From assembly GCA_028673005.1 (NCBI GenBank), contig CM054113.1:173568837-173632836 (forward strand): a DNA stretch of 64,000 nucleotides, written 5' to 3'. Source of the DNA: Tanypteryx hageni (lineage: Eukaryota; Arthropoda; Insecta; Odonata; Petaluridae). A model generated the notes under the pieces. That model was not told the origin of the DNA, made no database searches, and saw only the letters and a program-made list of their open reading frames with translations. Shown here in pieces: positions 12,371 to 23,347 of the stretch (positions are counted from its first letter, which is position 1; each line of letters begins with the position of its first letter). The translations under genes were made by a program, and so were the position numbers.

Positions 12371-13659
12371 ATACCGTTTCATACGTATTTCCCATTAAGA
12401 ACGCCTTCGAAATCTGTGTATTCCATTAGTGGAGTATACCTTTCCATCTTGTTAAATATAACTTTAACATTTTGAGTATTTAATTTTCACTTATTTATGG
12501 AAAAATAAACTTTTGGCATTTTTTTGCATGAACGTTTGGCGCCTTTTGCAAGCAGCGTCTATGGCGAATGGCACCTTCGCCATACCCTAGTTATGGCATA
12601 CGCATGTAGCTCCCGGACAAGTGCGGCCGAAATTTGAAATTTACCGCATATCGCGGTATACTCGTATTTACCGTAAAACCGATGAAATATCTCCGAAAAA
12701 TTAGGGGTCGGCTTGTATGCACAGGCGATCGCCATGTTGAATCAGATGTTTCAGAATAGTTATTTGATTTTTCAGTGAAGTCTACTACTTTTAACTTAAA
12801 ACCATCCCCATCTTTCTTCCTTCTCGCAGGCGGAGCCATGATGAGACTGCCCATTTGTTGTCAGTGATAGAATGTGATGTAATACATCATACATGTCACG
12901 TGAACATTAGGAATTATCCTCATATTTCCCATTCACACATAATTGAGTTGTTTACATTTGTGTTTTATTCGAAGATTTGATCTCGTGGAATCTGGATTGT
13001 CTGCTAAATACTAGGAAAGTGATACAACAAAATCGACTTATACGGAGAGTATATGCCTAATGCATACATTTTCGAGCAAAACCTTGCGGTCGACTTATAC
13101 GCCGCGATTGTCTTTATAAAAAAATAAAACTACCCATTGGGGATTACGATTTGAAGGCATACGATTTATTCGGACCGTGTCTGTCAGGGCTGCCATCTTA
13201 AAGGAAACAAATGGAGGTTTCAGTTACACGAATCTCCCGGGAAAACGCGCCTAATTTATGCTGCGCTTCTTGCATACATTATTCCTGCTTATTTGTCGCT
13301 GTTGGCGAGCTGTTTCTCTTGGATTATTTTTGTTTTTTCCTCAAGCTTCGTTTAGAAAAAAAACAAGAAAAGAATTCCCTCGCTAGTGTTTTATTGATCG
13401 ATTAATTGATTCCTTCCTGGAAGGAGCCGTTCCTTCTTCTGCCTGTCCATGGAATGTTATTCAACGCTGCTAGCGTCACCACAAGGCTCCATGGAGCATG
13501 ACTGGAATAAAATTTCTCTCGCGCCGCCAGTCGGCGGGGCGTGCCGTCGAGTTTATCCAGTTGGCTCTCCGGCGATGAACCCGAGTTCCTCGCGACTCTC
13601 TTCCGCGTGTTAATTAGTTAATTGCATTCGCTACCTCCGCACTTCGTTTTCTTATCGCA
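12371..13659. other. non-coding stretch with short related motifs
   Basis: Two same-strand motifs, GGGGTCGGCTTGTATGC (12710) and GCGGTCGACTTATACGCC (13087), plus a TCGACTTATACGG at 13034, look like pieces of a decayed transposon end. I could not find matching inverted ends. No gene is recognised. Confidence 0.35.
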
Positions 13660-13728
13660 AACCCTCCCTCCCTTCCTTCCTTCCTTCCTCCCTTCCTTCC
13701 TTCCTTCCTTCCTCCCTCCCTCCCCCCA
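13660..13728 (+). repeat. (CCTT)n tract
   Basis: CCTT and CCCT tetranucleotides in tandem, ending in CCCCCC. The Glu-Gly-Arg-Lys stretch on the minus strand is a translation artefact. Confidence 0.9.
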
Positions 13729-16174
13729 ATTATTAGCGATTCTTCTCGAAATCGTGTAGGCGGTATTGATTCTTCCGCCGGACGCCCTTGTGAATCGAAG
13801 TGCTATTGAAAATTTCCCCTCGCGAATTAAAAAAGGAAACACGTGAACCGGCATCATTCCGACGGAATGTAAGGATTGGGGTGCCTTTTCGCACCAGGGT
13901 TGGGTTGGGGACATCTCGCGCGGAGTTTGCAAATTGAAATAAATCTGCTGTTTACGTCGCGAGCGAAATACGAGGTTCGCCCAATTTTTTTCTCACTCAT
14001 CGAAGAAAAGAGAAAAAACCTTTAGAATTGGTAGATGTATTGGTTGCATGCACTTATATTTTTCATGTAATCCCCTCCCGCCTCAATGGCTTTATAGCGT
14101 CGAGAAACAAGAACGGGTGGGTAGTCGTTTCCGGTTAAAAGTCCTGTCATACCTCTCGAAACAGCTGCTTTTTAACCTCGCCGCCGTCAGAAAATTTTCT
14201 TCCTCGGATGGCATATTTGAAGGCTTCGAAGGAGCAAGATCCATGACCCTATGTCGGACGTGGTAACATGGTCCACTGAAATGTTTCGATTGTTTCCTTG
14301 GTCTTCAGAATTTTTTTAGGACAAAGAAGAGACTTGTTTCTCGATGCCATAAAGCCGTTGAGGTGGAAGTGGAGTACCATATACTATAAGATGAGATTTT
14401 TTTATTTTTCTATGGATCATCTGATATTCGCGAATAAAGAAATCAAAATATACCTATAGAAAATAGTGACAATGATTATGACCAGTCTAGTATAATATAA
14501 TCTCATCTTTGCTGTTCCGTTGTGATGACAACTTTTAGAAATTTAAGCACAAAATAACTCCAAAAAATATCGTTGAATTTATTTCCTTCAGGATACAGTA
14601 AAAATCCTTGTCCAACTCGGATTTGTCTATACGCAGTGAAATGCTACGCATAAAATAAACAACACGCATAAAATTTAACTATGCAGTTCTGAATTTGGCG
14701 CGCGCTACATTTTACCTTTGCATGTCACACGAGAAGGCTCGTACCTTATGAGAACATGTGATTTTTTCATGAGTTGTTGAATTTGCGCAGTGCGGTTTTG
14801 TCCAACGCGGCATTTTACAAGAACCTAATCCTCGCGTTGCGCGTGGGACTACTGTACCGCTTATAACATTTTTCGTCAAAGGTATCGTCTGTAAAGGGGA
14901 TCGTCTTATAGTCGAGTAAATACGTAATGTGGAAAAGTATTATGTATATAAGTTCCGAGTAATTTTCAATACAATTTTACCGAGGAAAAAGTTTTAATTT
15001 CTTGGTGATCCTCGTACCTGAAGCGAAATATCTTCTGATTCATCAATCGCCTTGCATTGTTTTCCTCGGACGATAACGTTCCGATTCATCTTATTGTGAT
15101 AAATCTCACGTGAAGGATAAGTTGAATTTGAAGGACATAAAAACTTGAGGAGGAAAGGTATAATTAGATATGGGTGGCAACCACGTGTCGCAGGAAGACT
15201 GTTGAACATCTTTTGGAGAGCCGCTGGGGTTTTTGGAGAGACAAACATGAAGAGACGGATATTGGAAAACTTCGGTTAATACCCTCATAGGTGTGTTTTG
15301 TATGTGTGTGTGCGCGCGCACGCGTGCGTGTGTGTTGAGTCACAGAATCTTCAGACGCGTTATAATAATTACCTTAGCCGCTGAAGTTTACATAGCCTGG
15401 TGATTACGTTCTGTTTGCTACTTAAAAGTTTGCAGCGGTAATTGCGCTTAAGGTAATGATTCTTGTATTTGTGACGATTATTACGTTGGTTTGCCGTTAC
15501 GAAATTCGCGCCTGAGCCTCTAGAAAATGCATCGAAGATAATAGACGCATTCGCTACTCCAGCTTCTAGGTAAATGTTGGCTCGGTTTTTATCTTGCGAC
15601 ATCTGGTAGCATCATATGGAATCGGAAAGCTTACCAAAGAGCTTTAAAACGTGTGTTAGTTCAGACACCGCTCGATAGCCATTGATTAGATTGCCGCGTG
15701 GGATGGTACTCGCTCCCTTTTAAGTTTAGCCATAGGCGTTATTACCTGATATTCAGATTCTTCTCATTTATATCCTGGTTTTAAGTGAACACCTGAATAA
15801 TGGCATCTTAGATAGCAAATTATTTTTTCAAATGTTATGTTTAAGCTGGCATGAAATTTTAGTCAAACGCGCGCCCTTTTTTCGATTTCTCGAAGTTCCA
15901 TCGGTCAGTATCTCAACTCTCGCTAATGCTAATGTTAAAGAGATTCGTATGTTGAAAATCGCTTACTGTAAAAGCCGTAGTATTTTTTATTTTAATTTGC
16001 GGTATATTCATATCTATGATGGTGATCTTATCATCTTAGAACCAAAAATATCTGGAAAGACGTATTTAAAGAACAATTTTTGACTCATTCAAAAATGTAG
16101 AATTATCGATCAGCTCGCCTTATTGCTGAAATTATGTTGACAAACTATGTCTCTCCAATCGTCATATAAATGTT
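13729..16174. other. long stretch without a recognised gene
   Basis: AT-rich, with no exon signal or transposon end that I can support. A piece at 14893-14930 (GGGGATCGTCTTATAG, then GAGTAAATACG) resembles the decayed end of a DNA transposon but has no partner. An alternating purine-pyrimidine tract is listed separately. Confidence 0.45.
15301..15336. repeat. GT/GC alternating tract (Z-DNA type)
   Basis: TATGTGTGTGTGCGCGCGCA passes into CGCGTGCGTGTGTGT. Apart from one or two positions it is a strict purine-pyrimidine alternation, the classical Z-forming composition. Confidence 0.8.
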
Positions 16175-16307
16175 GGGAAAACCAGAAGGCCATATAGCAA
16201 CCTTCATCAGTTGAGAATCGCCGATAGTGTCCTTTTATAGAATCTACGAGCGTGGGATCATCATTGATGACGGCTGCCTCGCGACCGAAATGCGCATCTG
16301 GTTTCCC
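16175..16307. mobile_element. palindromic miniature element, family P copy 1
   Basis: The ends are GGGAAAACCAGA on the left and TCTGGTTTCCC on the right. Inside are inverted blocks around ACCTTCATCAGTTGAGAATC and GATCATCATTGATGACGGCT, and the signature GACCGAAATGCGCATCTGG. Related sequence occurs at 34941-35020, 35303-35465 and 42979-43110. No coding frame is present. Target duplications were not resolved. Confidence 0.6.
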
Positions 16308-16607
16308 CTACCTTTTCATGGTTATCTAAAAGACATGGTTCGCCGGTTTAATTTTTGACACTTTTTGACACGCACATCGAGAGGATTGATCGCTTTTTAA
16401 GGTGCTCTCCTCCCCCTCCACTTCTCCTCATCCTCCAAATGTTACTCCAGACCGTAGCGAATGAAGGGAAACTGCAGTCTTTTACGCCCGGTCGGTTAAA
16501 AGTTTTGGCATCGCTTCTTTTTTGCCCGTCGGAAGTCGGTAGCGGATTAGGTATGCGAAGAGAGAAGAGGTCGAAAGAGAAAGGCAGAAGGGCTGGAGGC
16601 ACGAGGA

Positions 16608-16668
16608 GAGGAAAAAACAAGTGAGGGAAGAATTGCGGAGTAAATTACATTAAGCGCTTTTTTCTAAA
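16608..16668 (+). repeat. R1 copy 2, 5' part
   Basis: It matches the start of R1, with AACAAGTGAGGGAAGAATTG, then AAATTAC and AAGCGCTTTTTT. The repeat resumes at 18062, so about 1.4 kb has been inserted here. That insertion contains the fold-back structure. Confidence 0.6.
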
Positions 16669-16884
16669 TAATGTTAGCAACATTTTTATTTAAAAATAAA
16701 TAAATTTATTTATTCGAGATTCTTCAAACTTGCAACTAGATGCTTAGGTTAACTAAACAATGATTCGTAAATGAAACAACTTTTCTCGAATGATTTTTTC
16801 CAAAAATCAATTGCAGCCTTAGGATACATAGTAAGCTCTGTTGGGGGCATTAGGTAAATTCCAAACAAACATTTCATCCATATA

Positions 16885-17715
16885 GACCAGTCAAATTAGA
16901 CATTTTAGGGGAAATAATTCATAAATTTTGCAACTTGGCACATTTGTCCGTTAGGGCAACCTAACTAACATATCAAAAGTTGACATGCCGGACGTGTACG
17001 TGTCGGCCGTTTTGGCACCAAAATGGCCGCCGGAGCACGACCAGCGATTAGTCTTTCGCGAATAACTCGGAAACGGTCAAATCTACGGCGAAACTGTATG
17101 TAGACAAACTTGTAGAGAATAAAATTTCCTACAAGAAAGGTTCTTGGGAGTTTTTTGCTACTGCGAGAGTATAGCAGAAAATTAGCGTTTTTTTGCAGAA
17201 CGCAAGCTGCGCGGTCTTAAAATCAAGTGTTGTGAGCTCGTTATTACTTATATTAAGTAATTGAAATAATCAGTGGATTAGTGTCTAAAGGGGATACCAC
17301 TATAAAAAACTGCGTCTGGAGCTCTACCACAGCTGATGGTGTGGAAACGAGCTCACAACACTTGATTTGAAGACAGGCGCGCCCTGCGTTCCGCAAAAAA
17401 CGCTCATTTTCTGTTATACCATCGCAGTAGCAAAAACACTGCAAAGAACCTTACTTTTAGGAAATTCCATTCTCTACAAGTTTGTCTACATACAGTTTCG
17501 CCGTAGATTAGACCATTTCCGAGTTATTCGCGAAAGACCAGTCGCAGGTCGTGCTCCGGCGGCAATTTTTGCGCCATAGCGACCGACGCGTACACGATAG
17601 TCATGTCAACTTTTGATATGTTAGTTGTTAGGTTTCCCTAACGAACAAATGTGACAAGTTTCAAAACTTTATGAATTATTTTCCCTAACCGTTAAAAAGT
17701 GTAATTTGATCGGTC
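16885..17715. mobile_element. fold-back element with about 360-bp arms
   Basis: The left arm (16885-17240) is the inverted copy of the right arm (17348-17715). The inner ends read AATCAAGTGTTGTGAGCTCG and its complement around a 107-bp centre. The outer ends read GACCAGTCAAATTA and TAATTTGATCGGTC. Blocks such as AAACTTGTAGAGAATAAAAT and CTCCGGCGGC match on opposite strands along the whole arm with modest divergence. No transposase frame is recognisable. Short open frames across the arms are not similar to any family I know. A further copy follows at 17727. Confidence 0.8.
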
Positions 17716-17726
17716 ATTCCGTAAAC

Positions 17727-18027
17727 AATGCTCATTTTCTGCTATACGATCGCAGTACCAAAAAAAAACTGCAAAGAACCTTTCTTTTAGGAAATTCTAT
17801 TCTCTACAAGTTTGTCTATGTACGGTTTTGCCGTATATTTGGCCGTTTCCGAGTTATTCGCGAAAGGCCAGTCGCGGGTCGTGCTCCGGCGGCCATTTTG
17901 GCGCCATAGCGACCGACGCATACACGACAGCTATGTCAACTTTTGATGTTAGTTAGGTTGCCCTAAAGGACAAATGTGCCAAGTTTCAAAACTTTATGAA
18001 TTATTTCACCTAACCGTCAAAAAAGTT
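17727..18027 (+). repeat. direct third copy of the fold-back arm
   Basis: It repeats the right arm from GCTCATTTTCTG through TCTACAAGTTTGTCTA and CGAGTTATTCGCGAAA to the CTAACCGT end, in the same orientation and about 330 bp downstream. The three arm copies are therefore arranged inverted, direct, direct. Confidence 0.8.
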
Positions 18028-18061
18028 TCAAAATAGAGTTATTAACAAAGTTCTGATGTCG

Positions 18062-18236
18062 ACAACGATTACTCCCCAGCAGCTGATCCTAGATCCGCCA
18101 AATTTTAACTATGACTAGCACTCACATAGACCGACCTATCCTGAATATATGGCCTCTCCTGGTTGCGGGACTCTATAGATAGATATTGCCCGGACAGACA
18201 ACCCGAAGGCATATGCGACGTTTTTAGGAAAAAAGC
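18062..18236 (+). repeat. R1 copy 2, 3' part
   Basis: It continues R1 with CGATTACTCCCCAGCAGCTG, GATCCGCCAAATTTT, TAGACCGACCTATCCTGAA and CCCGGACAGACAACCC. The join at 16668/18062 matches continuous sequence in copy 1. Confidence 0.65.
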
Positions 18237-18870
18237 GATAAAAAGAAACCGCTTCCCACGCATAATAGCAGCGTGAGGATCGTTGAATCGGAGGGAAACG
18301 GAAAAAAATAACGCATAACCCCTCCGGCGAAGAGAGAGAGAGAGACTCCCAATCCCTTTTTCCTCGTGTTTCATACGATCACGTTATAGTTAACACTCCT
18401 CTTCTTTGTACGTCCTTGGGTTTTCATTCCACCTCGCGTGTTCGCCTCTATTTTTAGCTTTTTTAAGTACGCGAACGGCGATAGTTCGCTCAGTGAGGCA
18501 GGATTACGAGGAATGAAGGAGGCTTGCTGATACTTTGTAGGGTCACGTGAACTCTTTCTCTCCGGGAGACCACGATGGTCGGTGTTATTTTTTTATAGCG
18601 AAGACTGGATGAAAGGAGGGAACGTTTGTTGAAGTCGCTTCGCGATGTTCTTTTTTTCTCATGAGAGGGAAGGATGGCGGCAGTCCATGTATCACCTTAT
18701 CGTATTGTTTCTTTCTTTTCAGTCTCTTTTGTTTGGAAAAAATTCCGCTTAAGGGCATGAAAACGGGGTCGACCGATGATGACAGCGAGTTTTACAATCC
18801 ACGGCTTTTTATGTTTTACAAGAGTTAAGCTCATGCCAATTTACCCCTTAACCCCTTGGGTATCTAATGT
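18237..18870. other. unannotated stretch, no gene seen
   Basis: No exon or transposon boundary could be supported. There is a short GAGAGA run at about 18333 and a CpG-rich patch at 18480-18700. Confidence 0.45.
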
Positions 18871-18878
18871 CGTACTTG

Positions 18879-19180
18879 CAGGGCCGGCCCGAGCTACGGG
18901 CGCCCCGGGCGGCTGCCCGGGGCGCCAAAGATTTGGGGGGCGCTATCCCGATTATTTATCTATGCATTACTTGCAAGTGAATAAATGTTGGATACCAATT
19001 TATATCGCGGAGCAGGCTGGAATCTTTATGGAATTCCTTTTAATTTTTAATTATCAATAATGTTTACAGAGCGATGAATATATTTACATGCACTTTGTAA
19101 ATATCTCAACAAACATTAACGGAGGGGGGCGCTGGAGTGCTATCTCGCCCGGGACGCCAAAATTCCTTGGGCCGCCCCTG
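18879..19180. mobile_element. hAT miniature element with perfect 8-bp TSD
   Basis: The 302-bp element begins CAGGGCCGGCCC and ends GGGCCGCCCCTG. Both terminal regions continue with GC-rich GGCGCC/CCCGGG blocks in inverted order (GGGCGCCCCGGGCGG on the left, CGCCCGGGACGCC on the right). It is flanked by identical octamers CGTACTTG at 18871-18878 and 19181-19188. CAGGG termini with an 8-bp target duplication are diagnostic for the hAT superfamily. It has no transposase frame and would depend on an autonomous relative. Confidence 0.92.
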
Positions 19181-19563
19181 CGTACTTGCTCGCATATTTT
19201 CAGGCATGTTATACAGGGTGATCGTTTCAAGTGCGAATCCTAATAATACTGTTAAATTTTACAGTTGTTGCAAAAATGCTTCACTGATTTGTTGCGGAAG
19301 GTTTCGAACTTGACCTTCGCCATTTGGGATGCTTAACTGTGCGTGACAGAGCTTTCTGGAAGAAACTGCGCGGAATTTGATAGGTTGGATTTCGGTAACG
19401 AGGTGAAAGATTTTTTCTTCAATACAAGGACAATGTGTGGATTACTGTTGTAGGCGTTAACCTTGACGTAGCCATATACTTAGAAGTCCAAGGGCGACAG
19501 TTCTAACAATTTTCATGCTTTCAGTTAGAAATAAATGGAATGAAATGATCTTAGGATCCTATG

Positions 19564-19697
19564 CAGACAGGCATAAGCTGGCGTTTAAAGACGAGAGAAT
19601 TAATCTGCTATGATAGTTTAGTGATAGAATATCCGCCCGGCAAGTGGAAGATCCATGTTCGATTCTCGCTCATAACAGACTTTTTTCTCGTTTCAAA
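19564..19697 (+). mobile_element. tRNA-like armed element, copy A
   Basis: A head CAGACAGGCATAAGCTGG (19564-19581) is followed by a left arm with ACGAGAGAAT, a tRNA-like core on the + strand (about 19606-19677), and a right arm TTTTTTCTCGTTTCAAAA. The core has an A-box-like segment (TAGTTTAGTGATAGAA), an anticodon-type stem-loop TCCGC-CCGGCAA-GTGGA with GGC at the anticodon position, and a B-box-like GTTCGATTC. The acceptor ends TGCTATG and CATAACA nearly pair, and the pairing continues outward into the arms. It is a relic, not a functional tRNA. Confidence 0.7.
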
Positions 19698-19700
19698 ATA

Positions 19701-21107
19701 CTCCCATTCTTTCAGTTGCTTCCTACTTAAAATTATTACCGGAATGAATAGTTCTAACTTAAAATTAATGGTCTTGTACAACTGGACTTCCGCAACCTGC
19801 TGCTGTCGTGCACGGTTCTGTGCTTCCAATTTTATTGCGTGCTCGACAGCTTATAAAAAATTCTGCTAGCAAGTACTCCTGCCATGTTTTTAAAGAAGTG
19901 CTTTGAAAAATACTGTTACGAGCGTTTAGTTTTTTTTTATTAAAAGCGATTGACACAATTAGTAGTAGAGAAAACCCGGCCGTTATATATTTGTTGTCCT
20001 TGGAGACAATAGTTGAAACGTTATCATTAGCATAATAAGTTCTTTAAATAAAAAGCTTGTTTAGCCTTAATGCCACATTATTTGACATAATACATAATCA
20101 TCATTGGTGTAACGCGGATCAATTTATTCACGCGAGATAGTTGACCGTTTTGTGGCACCAAAAGGCGTAATTGGTCATTATGTGTATTTTATTTTCCTGT
20201 GGTGATTAGTAAAAAAACGTAGCCATCGTAATGCTCATTTCCGTAAAAAAAGGTTTGAAAACCACCCTCGGTTGCCAATATCAATCCGTTTTTTTAAAAA
20301 TGTTCAAGCTTTCTTAATTTCCATCAGATATATATTTCTAAAATAAAATAGTATATCGAGTTAATGCTAGGAATGTGAAAAAGTTACTTTGGAAAGGGTT
20401 AAGAATTTTTTCCGGCCGGAATTCGCGTTGCAAGGTGATCCCGTAGAAGTATCATCGGCGGAAACCATTTCAATCCTGAGAACCATCTCATCTCAGTCTC
20501 CATTTCACGTAATTATCTTTTTTTACTCTGCTTTTGCCGTGAGAGTCGCCTAACAGCTCTTACGGCTTCGGAACGCGAAGCTTTCTAGCGTCGCATGCGT
20601 TTCTTCGCGGCCGTGTGATTTTTCCGTGACTTGCCGTAATGAGGGGAAGGTGCATGCTAAGATACCTTATAAAGGATACGAGCTAAAATAATTAACGGTG
20701 CCCTTATATGACGCAACTTGCTGGGATAAAATATACGTACGATTCTGCGATCACTTTCATAATTGGCGGAGTTTAAAGTAGAGCATGGGGGATGGATATT
20801 CGTACTTTTCGTGTTACGTGAGATGCGGATGTGACGTTCGCTCGTCGCTCTCTTTGCACTGTGCGTCCGTTCGTGGAAGAGACCGCGTAAAGCGAAACTG
20901 TAAATTTGGGTATGTTTTCTTGTAGGATTGCATGATGTAATTCGTTTCACGCTCTGAATTATTATAAGCATTGACAATCTTTGTGATATTTATTACATAT
21001 GAAAACATCAATACTCCAATGATGACTGACAAATCATTGAAAAAGATATATTAATGTTTAAAATAACTTTTTGGAAAATTGACATCCTTATGCCGTAATA
21101 GTAATGT
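19701..21107. other. unannotated stretch, no gene seen
   Basis: AT-rich with CpG-richer DNA at 20400-20650 and 20810-20900. No recognisable exon, RNA gene or element end. Confidence 0.45.
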
Positions 21108-21530
21108 ATACCTCCATCTCTCTCTCTGTCCATCGTCACTGTCGCCCTCTTTTTTATCACCCTCTTTTTTATCACCCTCTCTGTATCTCTCTCCCCATCA
21201 TTCTCCCCCCTCTTTCTCCCCCCCTCTTCCTCCCCCCCTCTTCCTCCCCCCTCTTTCTCCCCCCCTCTTTCTCCCCCCTCTTTCACCCCCTCTTTCTCCC
21301 CCCTCTTTCTCCACCCTCTTTCTCCACCCTCTTTCTCCCCCCCTCCCCCCACTTCTCCCCATCCCCCATTTCTCCCCCCTCCCCCATTTCTCCCCCCTTT
21401 CGCCCCCCGTTCTCCCCCCTTCTCCCCTCTTTCTCCCCCCCTTCTCCCCCCTCTTTCCCCCCTTTTCTCTCACATTATCTTCCACTCTCTCACACCTCTT
21501 CCTTTCTTTCTCCCTCCTTTCTGCTATCTT
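21108..21530 (+). repeat. polypyrimidine tract
   Basis: Runs of TCTTTCTCCCCC and CTCTTTCTCC units with poly-C, almost purine-free on the + strand. The Pro/Ser/Leu frames of 164 and 201 codons over it are artefacts. Confidence 0.9.
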
Positions 21531-21949
21531 CCTCTTCATTTCTTTCTTTTGTTCTCCATCTCACTTCTCTTGATCTATTCCTTTTTTCTTTCCCTCTTTT
21601 TCTCTCCAATTTCTCCCATGCTATTTTTCTCTGCCACCTTCCTTTTTCTCAATCCCCATATCTCTCTCTTCCTCGGCCACTATCCCATCAATGTGCGCAA
21701 TATCCGTAGGTGTTCCTGCTGGACAGCTTTTAATCTCCAAATTTCCGCATTCGGACGTTCCGTCCCTTAACGGTTTGGAAGGATTTTTTTTTCAAGGGAG
21801 GATGGGTCCAATCTCGTGATCGATAATATCCTTCTCGCTGCGGCCTCCTGATCGAGTTGAAAATTGGTTCGTCCTCTTTCGATCTCATCCCATACGTGTT
21901 AGTTAGAGTTTTCGAGTACCGTTTTCGTCTCATTTTAAAGCCTAGATTG

Positions 21950-22095
21950 TTCTTTATCTACTTTCTCATATACGTAGTATATCAAGAGAATGCATGTATT
22001 GCAATCGTGAAATAATTCGATTTCGAGATATTGATGGAAATACACGTTTGAGGTGTCCCCGAATCCAAAAAAGTGTCTATCTTTCCGCGGTCCTT
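21950..22095 (+). repeat. dispersed copy of the 50-kb direct repeat (D family)
   Basis: Shares CTTTCTCATATACGTAGTAT, CGATTTCGAGAT and GGAAATACACGTTTGAGGT with the repeats at 49855-50395. It is an isolated, diverged fragment. Confidence 0.5.
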
Positions 22096-22421
22096 GGACC
22101 TCAACGATTAAACGAAAATGAATGATATATCGTATTTATGCATGCAATCATCCAGAATATACCCTCATAAGAGGTGAACGATATGGTGCAACAATAAAGG
22201 GTAATTTATCTGGTAGATTTTCACAAATTGTCAATTCATTCAAAAATGGCTCTAATGATTTCGATTAATTTTCATTCTGTTATAGAAAATAACGTCATAA
22301 ACAATACTATATAAGCCATGTTTCTAAAAATATAACTATAAAGTGTCCAGCGACACTATAATATAACGAGTTTTACGCCCAGTTACCGTCCAGCTCTCCC
22401 CAGTCCCTTGACGTCATGCGA

Positions 22422-22568
22422 CAGACAGGCATAAGCTGTAATATTGGGAATATTTTTGAAACGAGAAAATGTCGGCTATGACGGGGAATCGAACCCGAAT
22501 ATTCCACTTGCCTGGTGGATATTCTTACACTCAACTATCGTAGCAGATCAATTTTCTCGTTTCTGAAC
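22422..22568 (-). mobile_element. tRNA-like armed element, copy B (core inverted)
   Basis: The same + strand head, CAGACAGGCATAAGCTG, starts at 22422, but the tRNA-like core here lies on the minus strand (about 22473-22546). The left arm is TTTTTGAAACGAGAAAA (22454-22470) and the right arm is ATTTTCTCGTTT (22550-22561). Read on the minus strand, the core has TAGTTGAGTGTAAGAA, a perfect anticodon-type stem TCCAC/GTGGA around CAGGCAA (GGC at the anticodon position), and CGGGTTCGATTCCCC. Relative to the head, the core is reversed compared with copy A. Confidence 0.7.
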
Positions 22569-22599
22569 GCGGATGTTTTCTTGGTTGGGGTCGGGCTAG

Positions 22600-22695
22600 C
22601 CAAGCTAGTATCAACCAGCTCCAACGGCAAGTGGAAAACCCGGGTTCGATTCCCGGTCATAGCAGACGTTTTTTCGTTTCAAAAATATTTCCGTG
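22600..22695 (+). mobile_element. tRNA-like armed element, copy C (3' half)
   Basis: The 3' half of the core is well kept: GGCAAGTGGAAAACCCGGG, then a perfect T-arm CGGGTTCGATTCCCG, then TCATAGCAGA and the arm TTTTTTCGTTTCAAAAATAT. The 5' half (22590-22625) is replaced by other sequence that contains CAAGCTAGTAT, also seen in copy D. It lies immediately downstream of copy B in opposite core orientation. Confidence 0.65.
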
Positions 22696-23285
22696 ATCAG
22701 CTATTTACCTGTACCTGAGTCTCCGTTGGATTTGTCCAACTAATCTCCTTTTCCCCATAAGCTTTTGTTTGTAACATTCGCGGATGTTGACATTCGCGAT
22801 GGCTTTCAGAGACGTAATTACCCGCGAGTGTTGAGGAATTATCGAACTTGAAGTGAATTTTTGAGACGGGAAAGAAAGAAAAATTTTGTCTGCTAATCAT
22901 TAAGCTCGTGACGAAGAAGTTCCAGAATATGTCGCATAGAAAAAAAAAACAATTTTGATTATTAAATTAATTTAATTCCTAATTTACTCGAAATATTTCC
23001 TTAAGTAACATTTTACTTTATAAATTACAATTTTTTGGTTTCGATTCGCAATCTGAACATTTTATTTTCATATGAATCCAAGTAAAGAGAAAGGCGCTTA
23101 ATGGGGCAGATTGTGTCGGAAATTCAGGAAACAACCGAAAAGTAAATATATTATATATATATATTCCTAGCAAATGACCGCCATACTATGTTTTCGTCCT
23201 TCAATACATATTCCATTTCTGAGAATGTTTTATGGTCAAAATCTCAAATTCTTAAATTTTCCATTGTCACAATGAAATACTCTAC

Positions 23286-23288
<3 letters not shown>
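22696..23288. other. unannotated AT-rich stretch
   Basis: No exon, RNA gene or element end recognised. A short TATATATATATA run occurs at 23150-23163. Confidence 0.45.

Positions 23289-23345
<57 letters not shown>
23289..23345. repeat. (TA)n microsatellite bordering the satellite array
   Basis: About 28 TA copies directly abut the first satellite unit. A matching TA run closes the array at 27964. Confidence 0.96.

Positions 23346-23347
<2 letters not shown>

Noticed and set aside
22473..22546. Functional tRNA gene on the minus strand
   Set aside because: The anticodon stem is perfect, but the acceptor and D-arm are mutated, and several similarly decayed copies exist with the same flanking arms.
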